64,000 nucleotides of DNA from Providencia vermicola (GCF_020381325.1 NZ_JAGSPI010000002.1:124001-188000), one strand, 5' to 3'. Shown: positions 46,126 to 56,918, counted from the first letter of the stretch. Made by a program: numbers and translations. Notes: generated from the sequence alone by a model not told the origin.

Positions 46126-47195
46126 AGCTGAGTCTCCAACCATGCTAACCATGCGTCCATACCATCCCCTTGTGTTGCAGAAACCTTAATCACTTGGATG
46201 TTTGGATTGATGTGTTTGGCATTAGCAATGCAGGCGTCCACGTCAAAATGCAGGTACGGTAGTAAGTCGATTTTATTGAGCAACATAATGTCTGCCGCGG
46301 CAAACATATGCGGGTATTTTAAGGGTTTGTCTTCCCCTTCGGTCACGGACAAAACAGCCACTTTGTGGCGCTCGCCTAAATCAAAGCTTGCAGGGCACAC
46401 TAGGTTTCCCACATTTTCGATGAATAACAAGCTGTTATCATCTAAACCTAAGCGTGAGACCGCATCGTGTATCATCTGCGCATCCAAGTGGCAGCCTTTA
46501 CCTGTGTTCACTTGAATAGCAGGTACCCCCGTTTCGCGAATACGCTGGGCATCGTTGGTGGTTTGTTGGTCGCCTTCCACCACCGCACAATTGATTTTAT
46601 CGCGCAAGCGAAGCAAGGTTTCCGTTAATAAGGTGGTTTTCCCAGAACCTGGGCTAGAAACGAGATTTAACGCTAAAATATTTTTTTCTGCAAATGCCTC
46701 ACGGTTATGTTCCGCTAAGTGATTGTTTTTATCTAAAACGTCCATCTCAATTTGCAGCATACGTTTTTGGCTGATCCCTGGCGCATGTGTGCCAGCTTCA
46801 CCCTGTCCGTAATCCAAATCATGGTGTTCACCCACAGGTTTAAAGCTATTTTCCGCCATGGCGTAAACGTGTTTATGCTTATGTTTGTGTTTCTGTTTTT
46901 TGGCTTTACCCTCAATAGGTGCGGGGTCATATTGATGATAGTGATTATGCACATCGCCTTGATGGTAATAGTGGTGATGAATAATGACGGTTTGGCCTTG
47001 GTTTTCATGATCATGATGGTCGTGATCGTGGTGGTGATCGTGTCCATGATGATGGTCATGTGCATGTTCATGATCGTGATGATGATCATGGCCGTGATGG
47101 TGGTCATGGTCGTGATGATGGTCATGGTGATGATGACTGTGCTCATCACCCTCGATTCTGCGCTCTCCCGATGCGCATCCACACGTACTACACAT
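46116..47195 (-). CDS. hypB: Hydrogenase nickel-insertion GTPase HypB with a long His-rich region
   Basis: A 359-residue protein, against about 290 in E. coli. The N-terminal high-affinity nickel motif is MCSTCGCA (Cys2, Cys5, Cys7). Residues about 19-112 hold some 40 histidines, including a near-exact 16-residue tandem duplication (30-45 and 46-61) and a KHKHKHKH run. The GTPase domain follows, with [26 protein letters not shown], the metal site [10 protein letters not shown], and NKIDLLPY. The long tract suggests nickel storage as in Bradyrhizobium-type HypB (nickelin). The start at 47195 places the CxxCxC motif at the N-terminus. It is separated from hypA by about 90 bp. Confidence 0.94.
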   Translation of the reverse strand: MCSTCGCASGERRIEGDEHSHHHHDHHHDHDHHHGHDHHHDHEHAHDHHHGHDHHHDHDHHDHENQGQTVIIHHHYYHQGDVHNHYHQYDPAPIEGKAKKQKHKHKHKHVYAMAENSFKPVGEHHDLDYGQGEAGTHAPGISQKRMLQIEMDVLDKNNHLAEHNREAFAEKNILALNLVSSPGSGKTTLLTETLLRLRDKINCAVVEGDQQTTNDAQRIRETGVPAIQVNTGKGCHLDAQMIHDAVSRLGLDDNSLLFIENVGNLVCPASFDLGERHKVAVLSVTEGEDKPLKYPHMFAAADIMLLNKIDLLPYLHFDVDACIANAKHINPNIQVIKVSATQGDGMDAWLAWLETQLCA

Positions 47196-47284
47196 AAATT
47201 TCACTCCCAACCGCTAAATAGTTAAATTAGATTAATACATAATCAAAATCGCAAGGTTGATACACCTCAAAGTCACTTTGAAAA

Positions 47285-47626
47285 CTATTCGACTTCTAAT
47301 TCTTTAATGCGCAAGCTATCGCCACTTTCTACGTTTAAATTCAGACTTTGGCATTGTGGGCAAACAGACTGATGGCTATCAATTTCCACCATTTCACTGC
47401 AATCCCAGCACCACGCTTGTGCGGGGCGATGCACTACATGCAATTGGCAACCTTGCGCGACAGTACCGCGACAGGCGATATCAAAACAAAAGCGAAATGC
47501 GCTTTCTTCAACACAGGAAAGCGCCCCTATTTCTAACCAAACTGCCGTGACTTTCTTCACGGCATTTCGCTTGGCTTGTTCTTCAATAATCTCAAGTGTG
47601 CTTTGGCACAATGAAACTTCATGCAT
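47285..47626 (-). CDS. hypA: Hydrogenase nickel metallochaperone HypA/HybF
   Basis: A 113-residue protein that delivers nickel to the hydrogenase large subunit. His2 (MHEVSLCQS) is the nickel ligand and Cys73/Cys76/Cys89/Cys92 form the zinc site. It starts in a TAATG overlap with the hybE stop. As it follows hybE directly, it holds the position of E. coli hybF. Confidence 0.95.
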   Translation of the reverse strand: MHEVSLCQSTLEIIEEQAKRNAVKKVTAVWLEIGALSCVEESAFRFCFDIACRGTVAQGCQLHVVHRPAQAWCWDCSEMVEIDSHQSVCPQCQSLNLNVESGDSLRIKELEVE

Positions 47627-48111
47627 TATGCCTCCTTCAAGTGACGCGCAAATAACGCGCGGCGCGCTGGCGACTGCGGCACATTTGGGTCACTCACTGG
47701 CAGCGACAACAAAATACGGCGGCAATCATCCGCAAGGTGAATACCTTGCTCAGGACTCAAGCTTTTATCTAATGGCGACATCAATGAACAGGCAAAATAT
47801 TGTGTTAGTCCGTCAAGTTCTCCAACGGTATAGGTCATTTCCCCATAAGGTAAAATCAAGCCAATTTTGTCGCCGACAGTACGCTGCTCCCAATACTGGT
47901 CAGGCCCAGGTAAAATGAGGGCGCTGAGCATCCACGGGGTGATAACCGCACCAACCCATTGATTTTCAAACAAAGCAAACTCACTGGCATAGACCGGCAT
48001 CGCGGGGTGGAGGAAAGACAAATCGTGCATCGATTGCTCCGCCACCCGTTGAAATGCGGCCTCAACGAGAGTTCGTGGGTTACTTTGATAACCTTTAATG
48101 TCATCAGGCAT
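47626..48111 (-). CDS. hybE: Hydrogenase-2 assembly chaperone HybE
   Basis: A 161-residue chaperone that binds the twin-arginine signal of HybO and holds back export until the subunits are assembled. SNPRTLVEAAFQRVAEQSMHDLSFLHPAMPVYA and TPWMLSALILPGP are the family blocks. The start at 48111 overlaps the hybD stop by 8 bases; the longer in-frame reading has no conserved residues. Confidence 0.92.
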   Translation of the reverse strand: MPDDIKGYQSNPRTLVEAAFQRVAEQSMHDLSFLHPAMPVYASEFALFENQWVGAVITPWMLSALILPGPDQYWEQRTVGDKIGLILPYGEMTYTVGELDGLTQYFACSLMSPLDKSLSPEQGIHLADDCRRILLSLPVSDPNVPQSPARRALFARHLKEA

Positions 48112-48598
48112 GTAAACGCTCTTCTTTTGCCGTAATTTCCAAACCTTCACTGCGCAGCACATCTACCACTTTTTGCAACGCAGGCTCTAACGCCGCTTGC
48201 CCTATTGCGGTTAAACCGATGTGCGGCTCTAAGGACTCAGGTACGACGCCCACTAAGGTCAAACGCTGAGGAAATTCATCCGTTAAATGCAGAGCAGATA
48301 ACACATCAGATAATCCTAGCTGATGAGGGGAAATTTTACGGGTAAACAACGCAGGCACCTCATCATCACGTAGCACTAATAGCGAGCCAGGTTGCTGGCT
48401 CGATAACACCACATCCGCAATGATTAAGTGGTCACGGGAGGCCATTGGGCCGATCAATTCCATTCCCGCGGTACCGCCATCGAGAACTTCCACACATTCA
48501 GGCAAGTGATAGCGTTCTTCCAACGCTTCAACAATGCGCACGCCAATCCCTTCATCGCTCAGCAAAATATTGCCAACGCCTAAGACTAAAATTCGCAT
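48104..48598 (-). CDS. hybD: Hydrogenase-2 maturation endopeptidase
   Basis: A 164-residue nickel-dependent protease that clips the C-terminal peptide of HybC after metal insertion. MRILVLGVGNILLSDEGIGV includes catalytic Glu16; ADVVLSS gives Asp62 and ISPHQLG gives His93, the three nickel ligands of the family. It starts in a TAATG overlap with hybC. Confidence 0.95.
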   Translation of the reverse strand: MRILVLGVGNILLSDEGIGVRIVEALEERYHLPECVEVLDGGTAGMELIGPMASRDHLIIADVVLSSQQPGSLLVLRDDEVPALFTRKISPHQLGLSDVLSALHLTDEFPQRLTLVGVVPESLEPHIGLTAIGQAALEPALQKVVDVLRSEGLEITAKEERLHA

Positions 48599-50301
48599 TA
48601 CAACACCTTAACCTTAGTGACTTCCCCACCTTCAGGATCCACAATGTGCACCGCACAAGACATGCAAGGGTCAAATGAGTGGATGGTTCTCACTACCTCA
48701 AGTGGTTTAGTTGGGTCAGCAACAGGCGTTCCTACCAACGCTTGCTCGTAAGGGCCTGGTTCGTCATTGAAATTACGTGGGCCAGAGTTCCATGTAGAGG
48801 GCACAACAGCCTGATAGTTTTCAATTTTACCGTCTTTAATGACCACCCAATGCGATAGCAAGCCACGCGGCACTTCCCCAAAACCCACGCCTTTAATCGT
48901 TGCGTTTTCTGGGAAGTTTGGTTTTACAAAGGTAGTAAAGTCGCCCTTACCAATATTATCCACCAGCGCTTGCCACTGAATTGACAGTGTTTCATTCAGA
49001 ACACAGCAACGCACGCTGCGACCAATAATACGGCCTAATGTAGAGTGCAGCTGATCGATACCAATGCTGTTACCCGTCAATGTTTGATACAGGTTCACCA
49101 CATCGTTAAAGTGTTTTTCCGTTGGCTCGTGTTTTGCCGCCAGTTTGCACAGTAAGTCCGCTAATGGCCCCACTTCGACGGTTTTGTCATAGAAGGTTGG
49201 CGCTTTCACCCATGAATATTTACCGTCATCGTCCCAACCAGTGTAGTTAGGGTTTGTGGTGCCTTCCCACGGTGCTTGTGGCTCGTTTTCTTTGTACCAC
49301 GCGTGTTTGCTACTTTCTTTGATACCGTTGATCAAATACTCGTCCATGTGACTGGTAATTGGGCGATAGGTACTGAAATCACTGTTTTCGAGATAGCCAC
49401 CCGGCAATAAGAAACTGCCATTTTTGCCGTCCATCGGCATTTCAGGCATACACATGTAATGCTTCGCCCCTTGGCCGACTTCTAACCATTCTGGGTAACC
49501 CGCTGCAATCACTGCTGCATCGATTTTGTATACTTGCTCGATAAAATCCCCTAAACGGTCGATAAAAGATTTCACATACATCAAGCGTTCAAGGTTAAGA
49601 ACCCCCACCCCATCAAGGTTGATAGGGTTCGCAACACCGCCCACCGCAAGGTTTTGGATATGTGGTGTTTTTCCCCCTAACAGGGCCACAATGCGGTTAG
49701 CATCCCGCTGACATTCAAGGGCTTGCAGATAGTGCGCGACCGCAATCAAGTTCACTTCAGGCGACAATTTCATCGCTGGGTGCCCCCAGTAACCGTTCGC
49801 AAAAATCCCTAATTGCCCGCTCGCCACCAGTTTTTTGATTTTGTCTTGTACGCGGGTAAATTCTTCTGCGCTATTGAGTGGCCATGTGGAAACCCCTTTG
49901 AGGATTTCTGCCGCTTTATTTGGGTCTGCATTTAACGCAGAGGTGATATCTACCCAATCAAGCGCCGACAATTGATAAAAATGGACAATATGGTCTTGAA
50001 TGGTATGCGCCGCTAAAATCATATTACGGATGTACTGCGCGTTAACAGGCACATCAATATTCAAAGCGCTTTCAATGGTACGTACAGATACAATGCCGTG
50101 AACAGTGGTACAAACCCCACAAATACGCTGCATGATCATCCATGCGTCACGAGGGTCTTTCCCTTTGACAATTTCTTCCATGCCGCGCCACATAGTGCCT
50201 GAAGCCCAAGCCTTGGTGACTTTTCCATCTTCAATTTCACAATCAATGCGTAAGTGACCTTCGATACGAGTGACTGGATCTATTGTTATACGTTGGCTCA
50301 T
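48598..50301 (-). CDS. hybC: [NiFe]-hydrogenase-2 large subunit
   Basis: A 567-residue catalytic subunit of the periplasm-facing uptake hydrogenase that oxidises H2 and passes electrons to the quinone pool. The N-terminal ligand motif RICGVCT (about residue 60) and C-terminal DPCMSCAVH hold the four NiFe cysteines. The 15 residues after that His form the peptide removed by HybD. It is co-exported with HybO. The ATG overlaps the hybB stop (ATGA). Confidence 0.97.
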   Translation of the reverse strand: MSQRITIDPVTRIEGHLRIDCEIEDGKVTKAWASGTMWRGMEEIVKGKDPRDAWMIMQRICGVCTTVHGIVSVRTIESALNIDVPVNAQYIRNMILAAHTIQDHIVHFYQLSALDWVDITSALNADPNKAAEILKGVSTWPLNSAEEFTRVQDKIKKLVASGQLGIFANGYWGHPAMKLSPEVNLIAVAHYLQALECQRDANRIVALLGGKTPHIQNLAVGGVANPINLDGVGVLNLERLMYVKSFIDRLGDFIEQVYKIDAAVIAAGYPEWLEVGQGAKHYMCMPEMPMDGKNGSFLLPGGYLENSDFSTYRPITSHMDEYLINGIKESSKHAWYKENEPQAPWEGTTNPNYTGWDDDGKYSWVKAPTFYDKTVEVGPLADLLCKLAAKHEPTEKHFNDVVNLYQTLTGNSIGIDQLHSTLGRIIGRSVRCCVLNETLSIQWQALVDNIGKGDFTTFVKPNFPENATIKGVGFGEVPRGLLSHWVVIKDGKIENYQAVVPSTWNSGPRNFNDEPGPYEQALVGTPVADPTKPLEVVRTIHSFDPCMSCAVHIVDPEGGEVTKVKVL

Positions 50302-51485
50302 GCTTTACCTCGGGCCTCTGAATGGCTCATCGTTGTTTTTTTCAATGCTGGAATAACGGGTAGTAGGCGGATCAGCAAGATATACGCGCAGACCTCAATT
50401 GCCACAAAACCCATTGAAATTAAAAGTTCTTCTGATGTTGGGAAGTAGTCGTAACCGCCCCCAGGATTAAACGCGACAAGGGAATAGCTCATCCGCCACA
50501 TTGCCGCCCCGATTAACATGCTTAATCCGCTGATATATAACCAACGCGAATCATTTCGTAGTGATGGCATGCGGAAAATAATTAATGGGATCACCATTAA
50601 CACGGTTTCTATCCAGAACATCATGGCGTAGAAGTCGCCATTAAAGATGTGGTGCAGTTTTTCGCGATAAATTAACTCGCCAAATCGACACACAAGGAAC
50701 AATACCAAGAGCACTTGCAGAATTTGCGTTAACCGCACAAATAGCGGCCGCTCATCTGCCCCTTGCCCCTTTAAGGCAGCTTGCAGCAATGAGCCTTCGA
50801 AAATGACAATCGAGAAACCCATAATAAATGCGGTCAACAACGAGAGCAGCGGCAACATTTCATAACTTTGCCAAATTGGATGTACCTTGTATCCCGCTGA
50901 AATCATTAACGATCCCATTGAGGATTGGTGCATCATTGGCAACAGTGCCCCTAATGCGATGATAAAAAACATCACTTTATTCAAGCGTTTCAATGAGACT
51001 TTCCAGCCAAAACGCTCACACAAGGCTGGGGCAAATTCTAATGCCATCACGCCGATGTAAATCGTCATACATACGGCAGTTTCGAACAGTACCGAATTGG
51101 TGTTGAAGAAACCTGGGATATAAAAATACGGTAAGTTCCAATAACGCCCCACGTCGATAGTGATGGATAAACCACCGAGCGAATAGCCGAATAAGCTGGC
51201 AAGTAATGCAGGACGAACCAGCGGATGATATTCCCCGCGGTTAAACACATACACCGCCCAAGCCAGTGCCCAGCCACCACAAGCAAATCCCGTTCCTATC
51301 AGCAAGTCAAAAGCAATCCAAATCCCCCACGGATAACCGCCGTTAAGGTCAGAAACCGAACCTAGGCCGAAAACCAAACGTTTGATAATCAGAATGACGC
51401 AAAGCAACACCAATGGCCCAAAGACCATAATTGGCCAACTGACTAAACGCCCACCTAACGGCTTTTCTTTATGATGCGTCGTCAT
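50298..51485 (-). CDS. hybB: Hydrogenase-2 membrane quinone-linking subunit
   Basis: A 395-residue NrfD-type integral membrane protein with about ten helices that links the hydrogenase to menaquinone. [48 protein letters not shown]-type opening is almost the same as E. coli HybB. I set the start at 51485 because AAGGAG stands nine bases before it; upstream in-frame ATGs at 51494 and 51512 lie within hybA. Confidence 0.95.
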   Translation of the reverse strand: MTTHHKEKPLGGRLVSWPIMVFGPLVLLCVILIIKRLVFGLGSVSDLNGGYPWGIWIAFDLLIGTGFACGGWALAWAVYVFNRGEYHPLVRPALLASLFGYSLGGLSITIDVGRYWNLPYFYIPGFFNTNSVLFETAVCMTIYIGVMALEFAPALCERFGWKVSLKRLNKVMFFIIALGALLPMMHQSSMGSLMISAGYKVHPIWQSYEMLPLLSLLTAFIMGFSIVIFEGSLLQAALKGQGADERPLFVRLTQILQVLLVLFLVCRFGELIYREKLHHIFNGDFYAMMFWIETVLMVIPLIIFRMPSLRNDSRWLYISGLSMLIGAAMWRMSYSLVAFNPGGGYDYFPTSEELLISMGFVAIEVCAYILLIRLLPVIPALKKTTMSHSEARGKA

Positions 51486-52455
51486 TTGAGTCATCTCCTT
51501 CGTGTTTGTCATTCTTGGTATTGCGATACACCAAGAAGCTCAACCCTGCTAGCGCCGCTAACGGCAACACCATGCCTTTGTATAGCGTGTGTTGAACATA
51601 TTCAGAGCGCGCACCTGTCGAAAGCTGCTCCAATTCAGGCAAGCCAAGGTGTTGATATGGCACGCCTGAGAGCACAATGACCTGCGTTCCACCGCCTTCA
51701 AGCTCGCCATACACATGGTTTTCATACTTCGGCACTTTGATGACATTTGGGTCATTGCTATGCAAGGTTTGACGTGGAAAGCCGTATTCATCGCCCACTT
51801 TGAGAGTTAAGCGTTTTTTCGCTTCAGCGAGTAACTCTTCCCGCGTACCGAAAATCACGGCACCAGTTGGGCACACTTCCACACAGCCAGGTAAACCGCC
51901 TTTGTCTAGACGCTCAACGCCTTTTTGATTACATAGCTCGCACTTATGGATAGCCCCAAACTTATCATCGTAAGCATATTTTGGAATGTTGAACGGACAC
52001 GCCACCATGCAGTAGCGGCAACCCGTACACACACTTGCATCATAATGAACGATGCCCGTTTTCGGGTCTTTTTTCAGTGCTTGAACAGGGCAAACAGAGA
52101 CACAATTTGGGTCAACGCAATGCATACACTGCTTTTTAATGTAGGCGTAGCCGTCTTTTTCCTGATCTTTATTCACCCCAGTGCCGCTGCTCCAGACCTG
52201 AATAATGTTATTGGTGTATGGGGTAAGCTTGTCGTTGTTCGACCATGTTTGCGCCCCGACTGGGTTACGCTCTGGGTGGTTGATATCTTGGCATTTTGTC
52301 ACACAGGCCTGGCACCCAACACACAAAGTTGAGTCGTACAGCATGCCAAGGGAGTTTGGAATTGGCGGTCGGTTTTCCGCTCCCGCCAAGCTTGGTGAGC
52401 TGCCCGCAAGGAGCGCTCCCCCTGCGGAGAGTTTAAGAAAATTTCGTCTATTCAC
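51469..52455 (-). CDS. hybA: Hydrogenase-2 iron-sulfur electron-transfer subunit
   Basis: A 328-residue periplasmic ferredoxin with a twin-arginine signal ([15 protein letters not shown]), four 4Fe-4S cysteine clusters (first [11 protein letters not shown], then [14 protein letters not shown] and [12 protein letters not shown]) and a C-terminal membrane helix. It uses a GTG start with GGAGAA upstream, two bases after the hybO stop. Confidence 0.95.
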   Translation of the reverse strand: MNRRNFLKLSAGGALLAGSSPSLAGAENRPPIPNSLGMLYDSTLCVGCQACVTKCQDINHPERNPVGAQTWSNNDKLTPYTNNIIQVWSSGTGVNKDQEKDGYAYIKKQCMHCVDPNCVSVCPVQALKKDPKTGIVHYDASVCTGCRYCMVACPFNIPKYAYDDKFGAIHKCELCNQKGVERLDKGGLPGCVEVCPTGAVIFGTREELLAEAKKRLTLKVGDEYGFPRQTLHSNDPNVIKVPKYENHVYGELEGGGTQVIVLSGVPYQHLGLPELEQLSTGARSEYVQHTLYKGMVLPLAALAGLSFLVYRNTKNDKHEGDDSNDDAS

Positions 52456-52457
52456 GG

Positions 52458-53576
52458 TTATTCTCCCCGTGAGTCATGGTCTTGCTGGCGTTTTTGGCGA
52501 CCTAATTCACGTACCGCCATCACACTCACCCCAGCGACTAACCCCACAACACCACCAATTAAGCCAACGGCGGTTGATGATATTTGCCCGCCTTCACGGT
52601 TATTTAAATCAGGTTTATCCGCCCGTGGCGTTGGGTTTTCCACACTCGCAAGTTGGTGAATCGCTTTGTGGAAGCCAACATTTTCTTCGTTACAGCCATA
52701 ACAAGGGTGGCCAATCGCCACAGGCCATACACCGCCAACATCGCAGAACTGCAATGTTGAACAGTTACCGTAAGTTTCAGGGCCCTTACAGCCTAAGTGA
52801 TATAAACACCAGCCTTCACGGTGACCATCATCGCCAAACTCTTTGGCAAAACGGCCTGCGTCAAAATGAGGGCGGCGCTCGCAGTGCTCGTGAATCAATC
52901 GGCCATAAGCAAACATTGGACGGTTTTTGCTGTCCAGTGCTGGCGGGCGATTAAACGTAATTAAGTGGGCAACGGTCGCAAGGAAGTTATGTGGATTTGG
53001 CGGGCAACCTGGGATATTAATCACTGGTTTATCTTTGATAACTTGGTTTAGCCCAACTGCGCCCGTTGGGTTATCGCCCGCCGCTGCAACACCGCCCCAA
53101 GAGGCACAAGAACCGATTGCAATCACGGCAGCGGCATGTTCAGCCACTTCACGGATATGCTCAACAATTGGTTTCCCTGCAACCATGCAGTAAATACCAT
53201 TGTCTTTCAGCGGGATAGAACCATCGACGACAAGAACATATTTTCCTTTGTATTTTTCTATCGCATTATGCTTATTCTGTTCAACTTGTTCACCAAAAGC
53301 GGCAGATAACACCTCATGGTATTCCAGTGAAATTGTATCCAGAATTAAGTTTTCGAGGGTTGGGTGGGTAGAACACAGCAGGGACTCGGTACAACCCGTA
53401 CATTCTTGTGCGCCAATCCAGATGACAGGCGGACGAGCAGGGTCGCTAATAGATTCAGCAATTTGGGCCGCTGCTTTCCCGCTTAGCCCCATCGTTGCTG
53501 CCAACGCTGTACATAACTTCATAAAATCACGGCGGTTAATACCGTGAGGAGAATTAATAGAGTTATCTCCTATCAT
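52458..53576 (-). CDS. hybO: [NiFe]-hydrogenase-2 small subunit
   Basis: A 372-residue subunit with a twin-arginine signal ([18 protein letters not shown], cut near AAAQ), iron-sulfur cysteines including [10 protein letters not shown] and GHPCYGCNE, and a C-terminal membrane anchor ([19 protein letters not shown]). It carries electrons from the NiFe site to HybA. First gene of the operon hybOABCDE-hypABCDE. A perfect FNR box lies about 240 bp upstream. Confidence 0.97.
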   Translation of the reverse strand: MIGDNSINSPHGINRRDFMKLCTALAATMGLSGKAAAQIAESISDPARPPVIWIGAQECTGCTESLLCSTHPTLENLILDTISLEYHEVLSAAFGEQVEQNKHNAIEKYKGKYVLVVDGSIPLKDNGIYCMVAGKPIVEHIREVAEHAAAVIAIGSCASWGGVAAAGDNPTGAVGLNQVIKDKPVINIPGCPPNPHNFLATVAHLITFNRPPALDSKNRPMFAYGRLIHEHCERRPHFDAGRFAKEFGDDGHREGWCLYHLGCKGPETYGNCSTLQFCDVGGVWPVAIGHPCYGCNEENVGFHKAIHQLASVENPTPRADKPDLNNREGGQISSTAVGLIGGVVGLVAGVSVMAVRELGRQKRQQDHDSRGE

Positions 53577-54181
53577 TCTTTTTTCCTATTATTATGGGTG
53601 GCTTAGAACCTATTCATTAAACAAATTTCGTTGATTATCTTTGCGTTAGAGATGCCACAAAACCCGACGTGCTAAATACGCTTACGCCTTACGCTTGTAT
53701 CATTGCAATTCAAATTGACAACAAAACTGAGCTTAATGAAATAAATTCTTATTTAAGTAACCTGGTGCATATATATAAAATAGGATCCTATTCCTACCGA
53801 TTTTTAATCACTTGATCTTCATCAAGAGGAAATAAGAAATTTTATCTTTTTTATATATTTGTTAGAAAAATCGATTCAGTTACTGGAAGATAAAAGTGAT
53901 GTATTAAATAGAATTCAATCATTTATTATTCAATAATGCGCTATGCATCACATTAATTTAAATATAAATTTCATTAATTATCATTGAGATATAGAAAATC
54001 ATTATTTGCTTATCATTTAATTAAACGAAATTAGAGTATTATTAATAACCAATCCATTAATATAATTACAAATTATCTAAATAAGAATCAATATCAAAAA
54101 AAGAATATTTTAATTAAGAATTAAAATATACAAAAATCAGCCTAATATACTTTCTAAAGACATCACAATATTCCTCATAGG
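53577..54181. other. AT-rich hyb promoter region
   Basis: About 600 bp between hypF and hybO (same strand). It contains an FNR-type box at 53812-53825 and otherwise very AT-rich sequence. I see no credible gene, repeat or RNA in it. Confidence 0.6.
53812..53825. promoter_or_regulatory. FNR box upstream of hybO
   Basis: TTGAT-CTTC-ATCAA is an exact match to the FNR consensus, as expected for an anaerobically induced hydrogenase operon. Confidence 0.75.
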
Positions 54182-56458
54182 CTAACCCTTTAATTTTGCT
54201 GAGGCTATCGCCACTTGCCCTAATGCCAATCCACCATCCCCCATCGGGAACTGCCTTGCCGTTAATACCTCAAATTCATTTAAATTATTCATTAATAAAT
54301 TTCGTAATAATTTATTGTGCATCACCCCCCCTGATAGCACGATTGTCTTAATGCCATATTGCTGGGCAGATGCTTTCGCAAGCTGCGCAAACCCATTTGC
54401 TAACGCAATATGAAACGCATGGGCACGTTGTGCTTTCGGCGCTTGGTAAGCACCCCATTCACGCCAAAACGTTGCTAAATCAAGGTGTTGATTAATTAAT
54501 GGCATCGTCACTGGGTGTGTCATAACCTCAGAGTTCATCGCCAGCGCTTCAAGTTGGCACGCCGCTTCACCTTCCCAACTGGTTTGTGCCGTACAAATAC
54601 CAAGGGCAGCAGCAACAGCATCAAATAACCGCCCCGCGGAAGACGCTGTTGGGCAATTGAGCCCCCGTTCAATAGCCTTTTCCAGTCCTTGCCAAGGGAG
54701 TTCAAGAAGTTGAATTGCATCTGGTTGCTGTTGCCAGTTGGGAACAAACTGTAACCAGTGAGCCAATAAATTACGCCAAGGTTGCCTTGCCGCCATTTCG
54801 CCTCCGGGCAATGCAACCGCAGGCAATCCACCTAAATATTGACTGGATGAATAATCCACTAGTAAACATTCCCCACCCCAGAGACGTTGGTCATCACCAA
54901 AACCTAACCCATCAAGTGCTAAACCAATCACCTTATCTGTATTTCTTGGCAAACCATGCTCCACCATTACGGCTGCAATATGGGCGTGATGGTGCTGAAC
55001 GTGCACAAAGGGAATATCCAACTGCGCAGATAGTTGCTTAGCAAAGCGATGGCTGACATAGTTTGGGTGCATATCCCCAACCAATACCGTTGGGGTAAAA
55101 CGGTAAATTGACTTAAACAAATCAATCGAACTTTGGTATTGCTCAAAAATATCTAAGTCGTCCAAATCCCCAAGGTGCTGGCTTAATACCGCGCTTTTAT
55201 CGCGCAGTAAACAGAACGTATTTTTCAGGTCAGCCCCTAACCCTAATATAGAGGGTGAGTTTTCAAACCCTTCAGGTAAATCTACAGAATCGGGTACATA
55301 GCCACGAGCACGACGTAACATTTCGGCCTGACCTTGGTGAAAACGAACTAAAGAATCATCAGCACGTTGTACGATATCTCGGTTATGTGTCAGGTAAAAA
55401 TCGGCGATATTAGCTAAATCATTGAACGCACTTTGCTCCGTAAGTACAGGGGGCTTCCCTGAGGCATTTCCTGAAGTCATGATTAATGGTTTTTTTACCT
55501 CAGCCATCAATAAATGCTGTAAGGGGTTTGAAGGCAGCATCACCCCTAACTCAGTTAAATATGGAGCAACGAACTGGCTTAACCCACTATTTTTCCACTG
55601 CTTGATTAAAACGATCGGCGCTGCGGGGCTTTTTAACAACGAGGCTAGCCCATCACTCACACTCACCCCTTGGTTTTTTAACCAATCTAAAGACGGGATC
55701 ATCACCGCAAAGGGTTTTGTTGGGCGATGTTTACGCATGCGTAGCGCTTGCACTGCATGGTCATCCGTTGCATCGCAAGCAAGATGAAAGCCGCCTAACC
55801 CCTTGATGGCAATAATTTTACCTGCAAGTAAATATTGCGATGCCGATGTTAACGCCCCTTCCTTCTCCGCTACCGTCAGCCCAAAAGCATCACTGAGCTT
55901 AATTTCGGGGCCACATACAGCACATGCATTGGGCTGCGCATGAAAACGCCTATCCGCGGGGGATTGATATTCCACCAAACACTCAGGACATAACGGGAAA
56001 TCAGCCATCGCGGTATTTGGGCGATCATAAGGCATATGGCGAATAATCGTAAAGCGCGGCCCGCAATGAGTACAGTTGGTGAACGGGTAATGAAAACGGC
56101 GATTTTTCGGGTCAAAAAGTTCTTGCTGGCAAGCATCACAGGTTGCCGCATCGGGGATCACTTGCGTATCCATTTTCCCTTCGCCACTACGGCGAATGGT
56201 AAACTCATCGGGTAAAACATCCCATTGAAAAGATTGTGATTGAATACTCTCTATATGCGCCAAAGGAGGGCAATGTTGTTGTAATAATTGGCTAAATTTA
56301 GTGATATCTGCATTTGCAAGTAGGCGGATAAGCACCCCTTCACCATCATTACAGACATCTCCATGCAATTGCTGCTGATGTGCCAACTGCCAAACATAGG
56401 GACGAAAACCCACCCCTTGTACTTTACCTTTAACCCGAAGCTGTATTCCGTTGCTCAC
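54182..56458 (-). CDS. hypF: Carbamoyltransferase HypF
   Basis: A 758-residue enzyme that makes carbamoyl-AMP from carbamoyl phosphate and transfers it to HypE, the first step of cyanide-ligand synthesis. Domain order: acylphosphatase (RVKGKVQGVGFRPYVWQLA, 5-90), two zinc-finger motifs (CDACQQELFDPKNRRFHYPFTNCTHCG-type, 110-190), YrdC-like (IKGLGGFHLACDATD, 200-380), and Kae1-like (VHVQHHHAHIAAVM, GLALDGLGFGDD, about 400-760). The start is non-ATG: GTG at 56458 has AAGAGGG at proper spacing, while GTG at 56464 is too close to it. It is a separate transcription unit downstream of hyb in this orientation. Confidence 0.94.
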   Translation of the reverse strand: MSNGIQLRVKGKVQGVGFRPYVWQLAHQQQLHGDVCNDGEGVLIRLLANADITKFSQLLQQHCPPLAHIESIQSQSFQWDVLPDEFTIRRSGEGKMDTQVIPDAATCDACQQELFDPKNRRFHYPFTNCTHCGPRFTIIRHMPYDRPNTAMADFPLCPECLVEYQSPADRRFHAQPNACAVCGPEIKLSDAFGLTVAEKEGALTSASQYLLAGKIIAIKGLGGFHLACDATDDHAVQALRMRKHRPTKPFAVMIPSLDWLKNQGVSVSDGLASLLKSPAAPIVLIKQWKNSGLSQFVAPYLTELGVMLPSNPLQHLLMAEVKKPLIMTSGNASGKPPVLTEQSAFNDLANIADFYLTHNRDIVQRADDSLVRFHQGQAEMLRRARGYVPDSVDLPEGFENSPSILGLGADLKNTFCLLRDKSAVLSQHLGDLDDLDIFEQYQSSIDLFKSIYRFTPTVLVGDMHPNYVSHRFAKQLSAQLDIPFVHVQHHHAHIAAVMVEHGLPRNTDKVIGLALDGLGFGDDQRLWGGECLLVDYSSSQYLGGLPAVALPGGEMAARQPWRNLLAHWLQFVPNWQQQPDAIQLLELPWQGLEKAIERGLNCPTASSAGRLFDAVAAALGICTAQTSWEGEAACQLEALAMNSEVMTHPVTMPLINQHLDLATFWREWGAYQAPKAQRAHAFHIALANGFAQLAKASAQQYGIKTIVLSGGVMHNKLLRNLLMNNLNEFEVLTARQFPMGDGGLALGQVAIASAKLKG

Positions 56459-56918
56459 TTGCACACCCTCTTATTTCAATAGAAGGTATTTTCCCGCTAA
56501 CAGCTTCAAAAAACTTCACGTGAGATCAAAAAAAGGTGGGATACACATAAGAAAATATGGGGAATTACATCGCTAAATTCGCTGATTCATTATATTCCCA
56601 ATAACTCTAATTAATAAAACTTAATAAACTCATTCCTATTAGTTTTTAAATCTAATTTAAATTGCATTATTAAATAAACTCTCTTTTTTAATTAAATAAT
56701 AAAGTCAGTTTATATAACCGTAGAATTTCAATATCACCTAATTCACTGTTATTAATAAGTTAAATAAAAAAATTTATAATTAATCCTAAAGAACGATAGT
56801 CACACCATCCAAACAAAAGTAAGCTCATTCATATGTTAACAATTTATCAACATATAGATTTTAATTATAATTATTCAATACCAGTGTAAATTCATTAATA
56901 ATAAAAAGAGGTGCTATT
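56459..56918. other. Divergent intergenic region, hypF / MBL-fold gene
   Basis: About 450 bp, very AT-rich, presumably carrying both promoters. I find no FNR box, clear palindrome or repeat here. Confidence 0.5.

Noticed and set aside
47013-47108. Tandem repeat checked as a possible CRISPR-like array
   Set aside because: Two adjacent in-frame 48-bp units inside hypB with no spacers; it is a coding tandem duplication.
46752-47225. 157-codon plus-strand open frame rich in Val, Met and Ile
   Set aside because: It is the antisense shadow of the His-codon-rich hypB tract; His codons read on the other strand give ATG/GTG, which creates long frames without selection.
52205-52954. 249-codon plus-strand open frame opposite hybA and hybO
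   Set aside because: It lies entirely over two unmistakable hydrogenase genes and has no recognisable domain or ribosome site.
53577-54181. Possible hidden small gene or RNA in the 600-bp gap upstream of hybO
   Set aside because: Only very short frames without ribosome sites; apart from the FNR box I see no palindrome, repeat or RNA signature.
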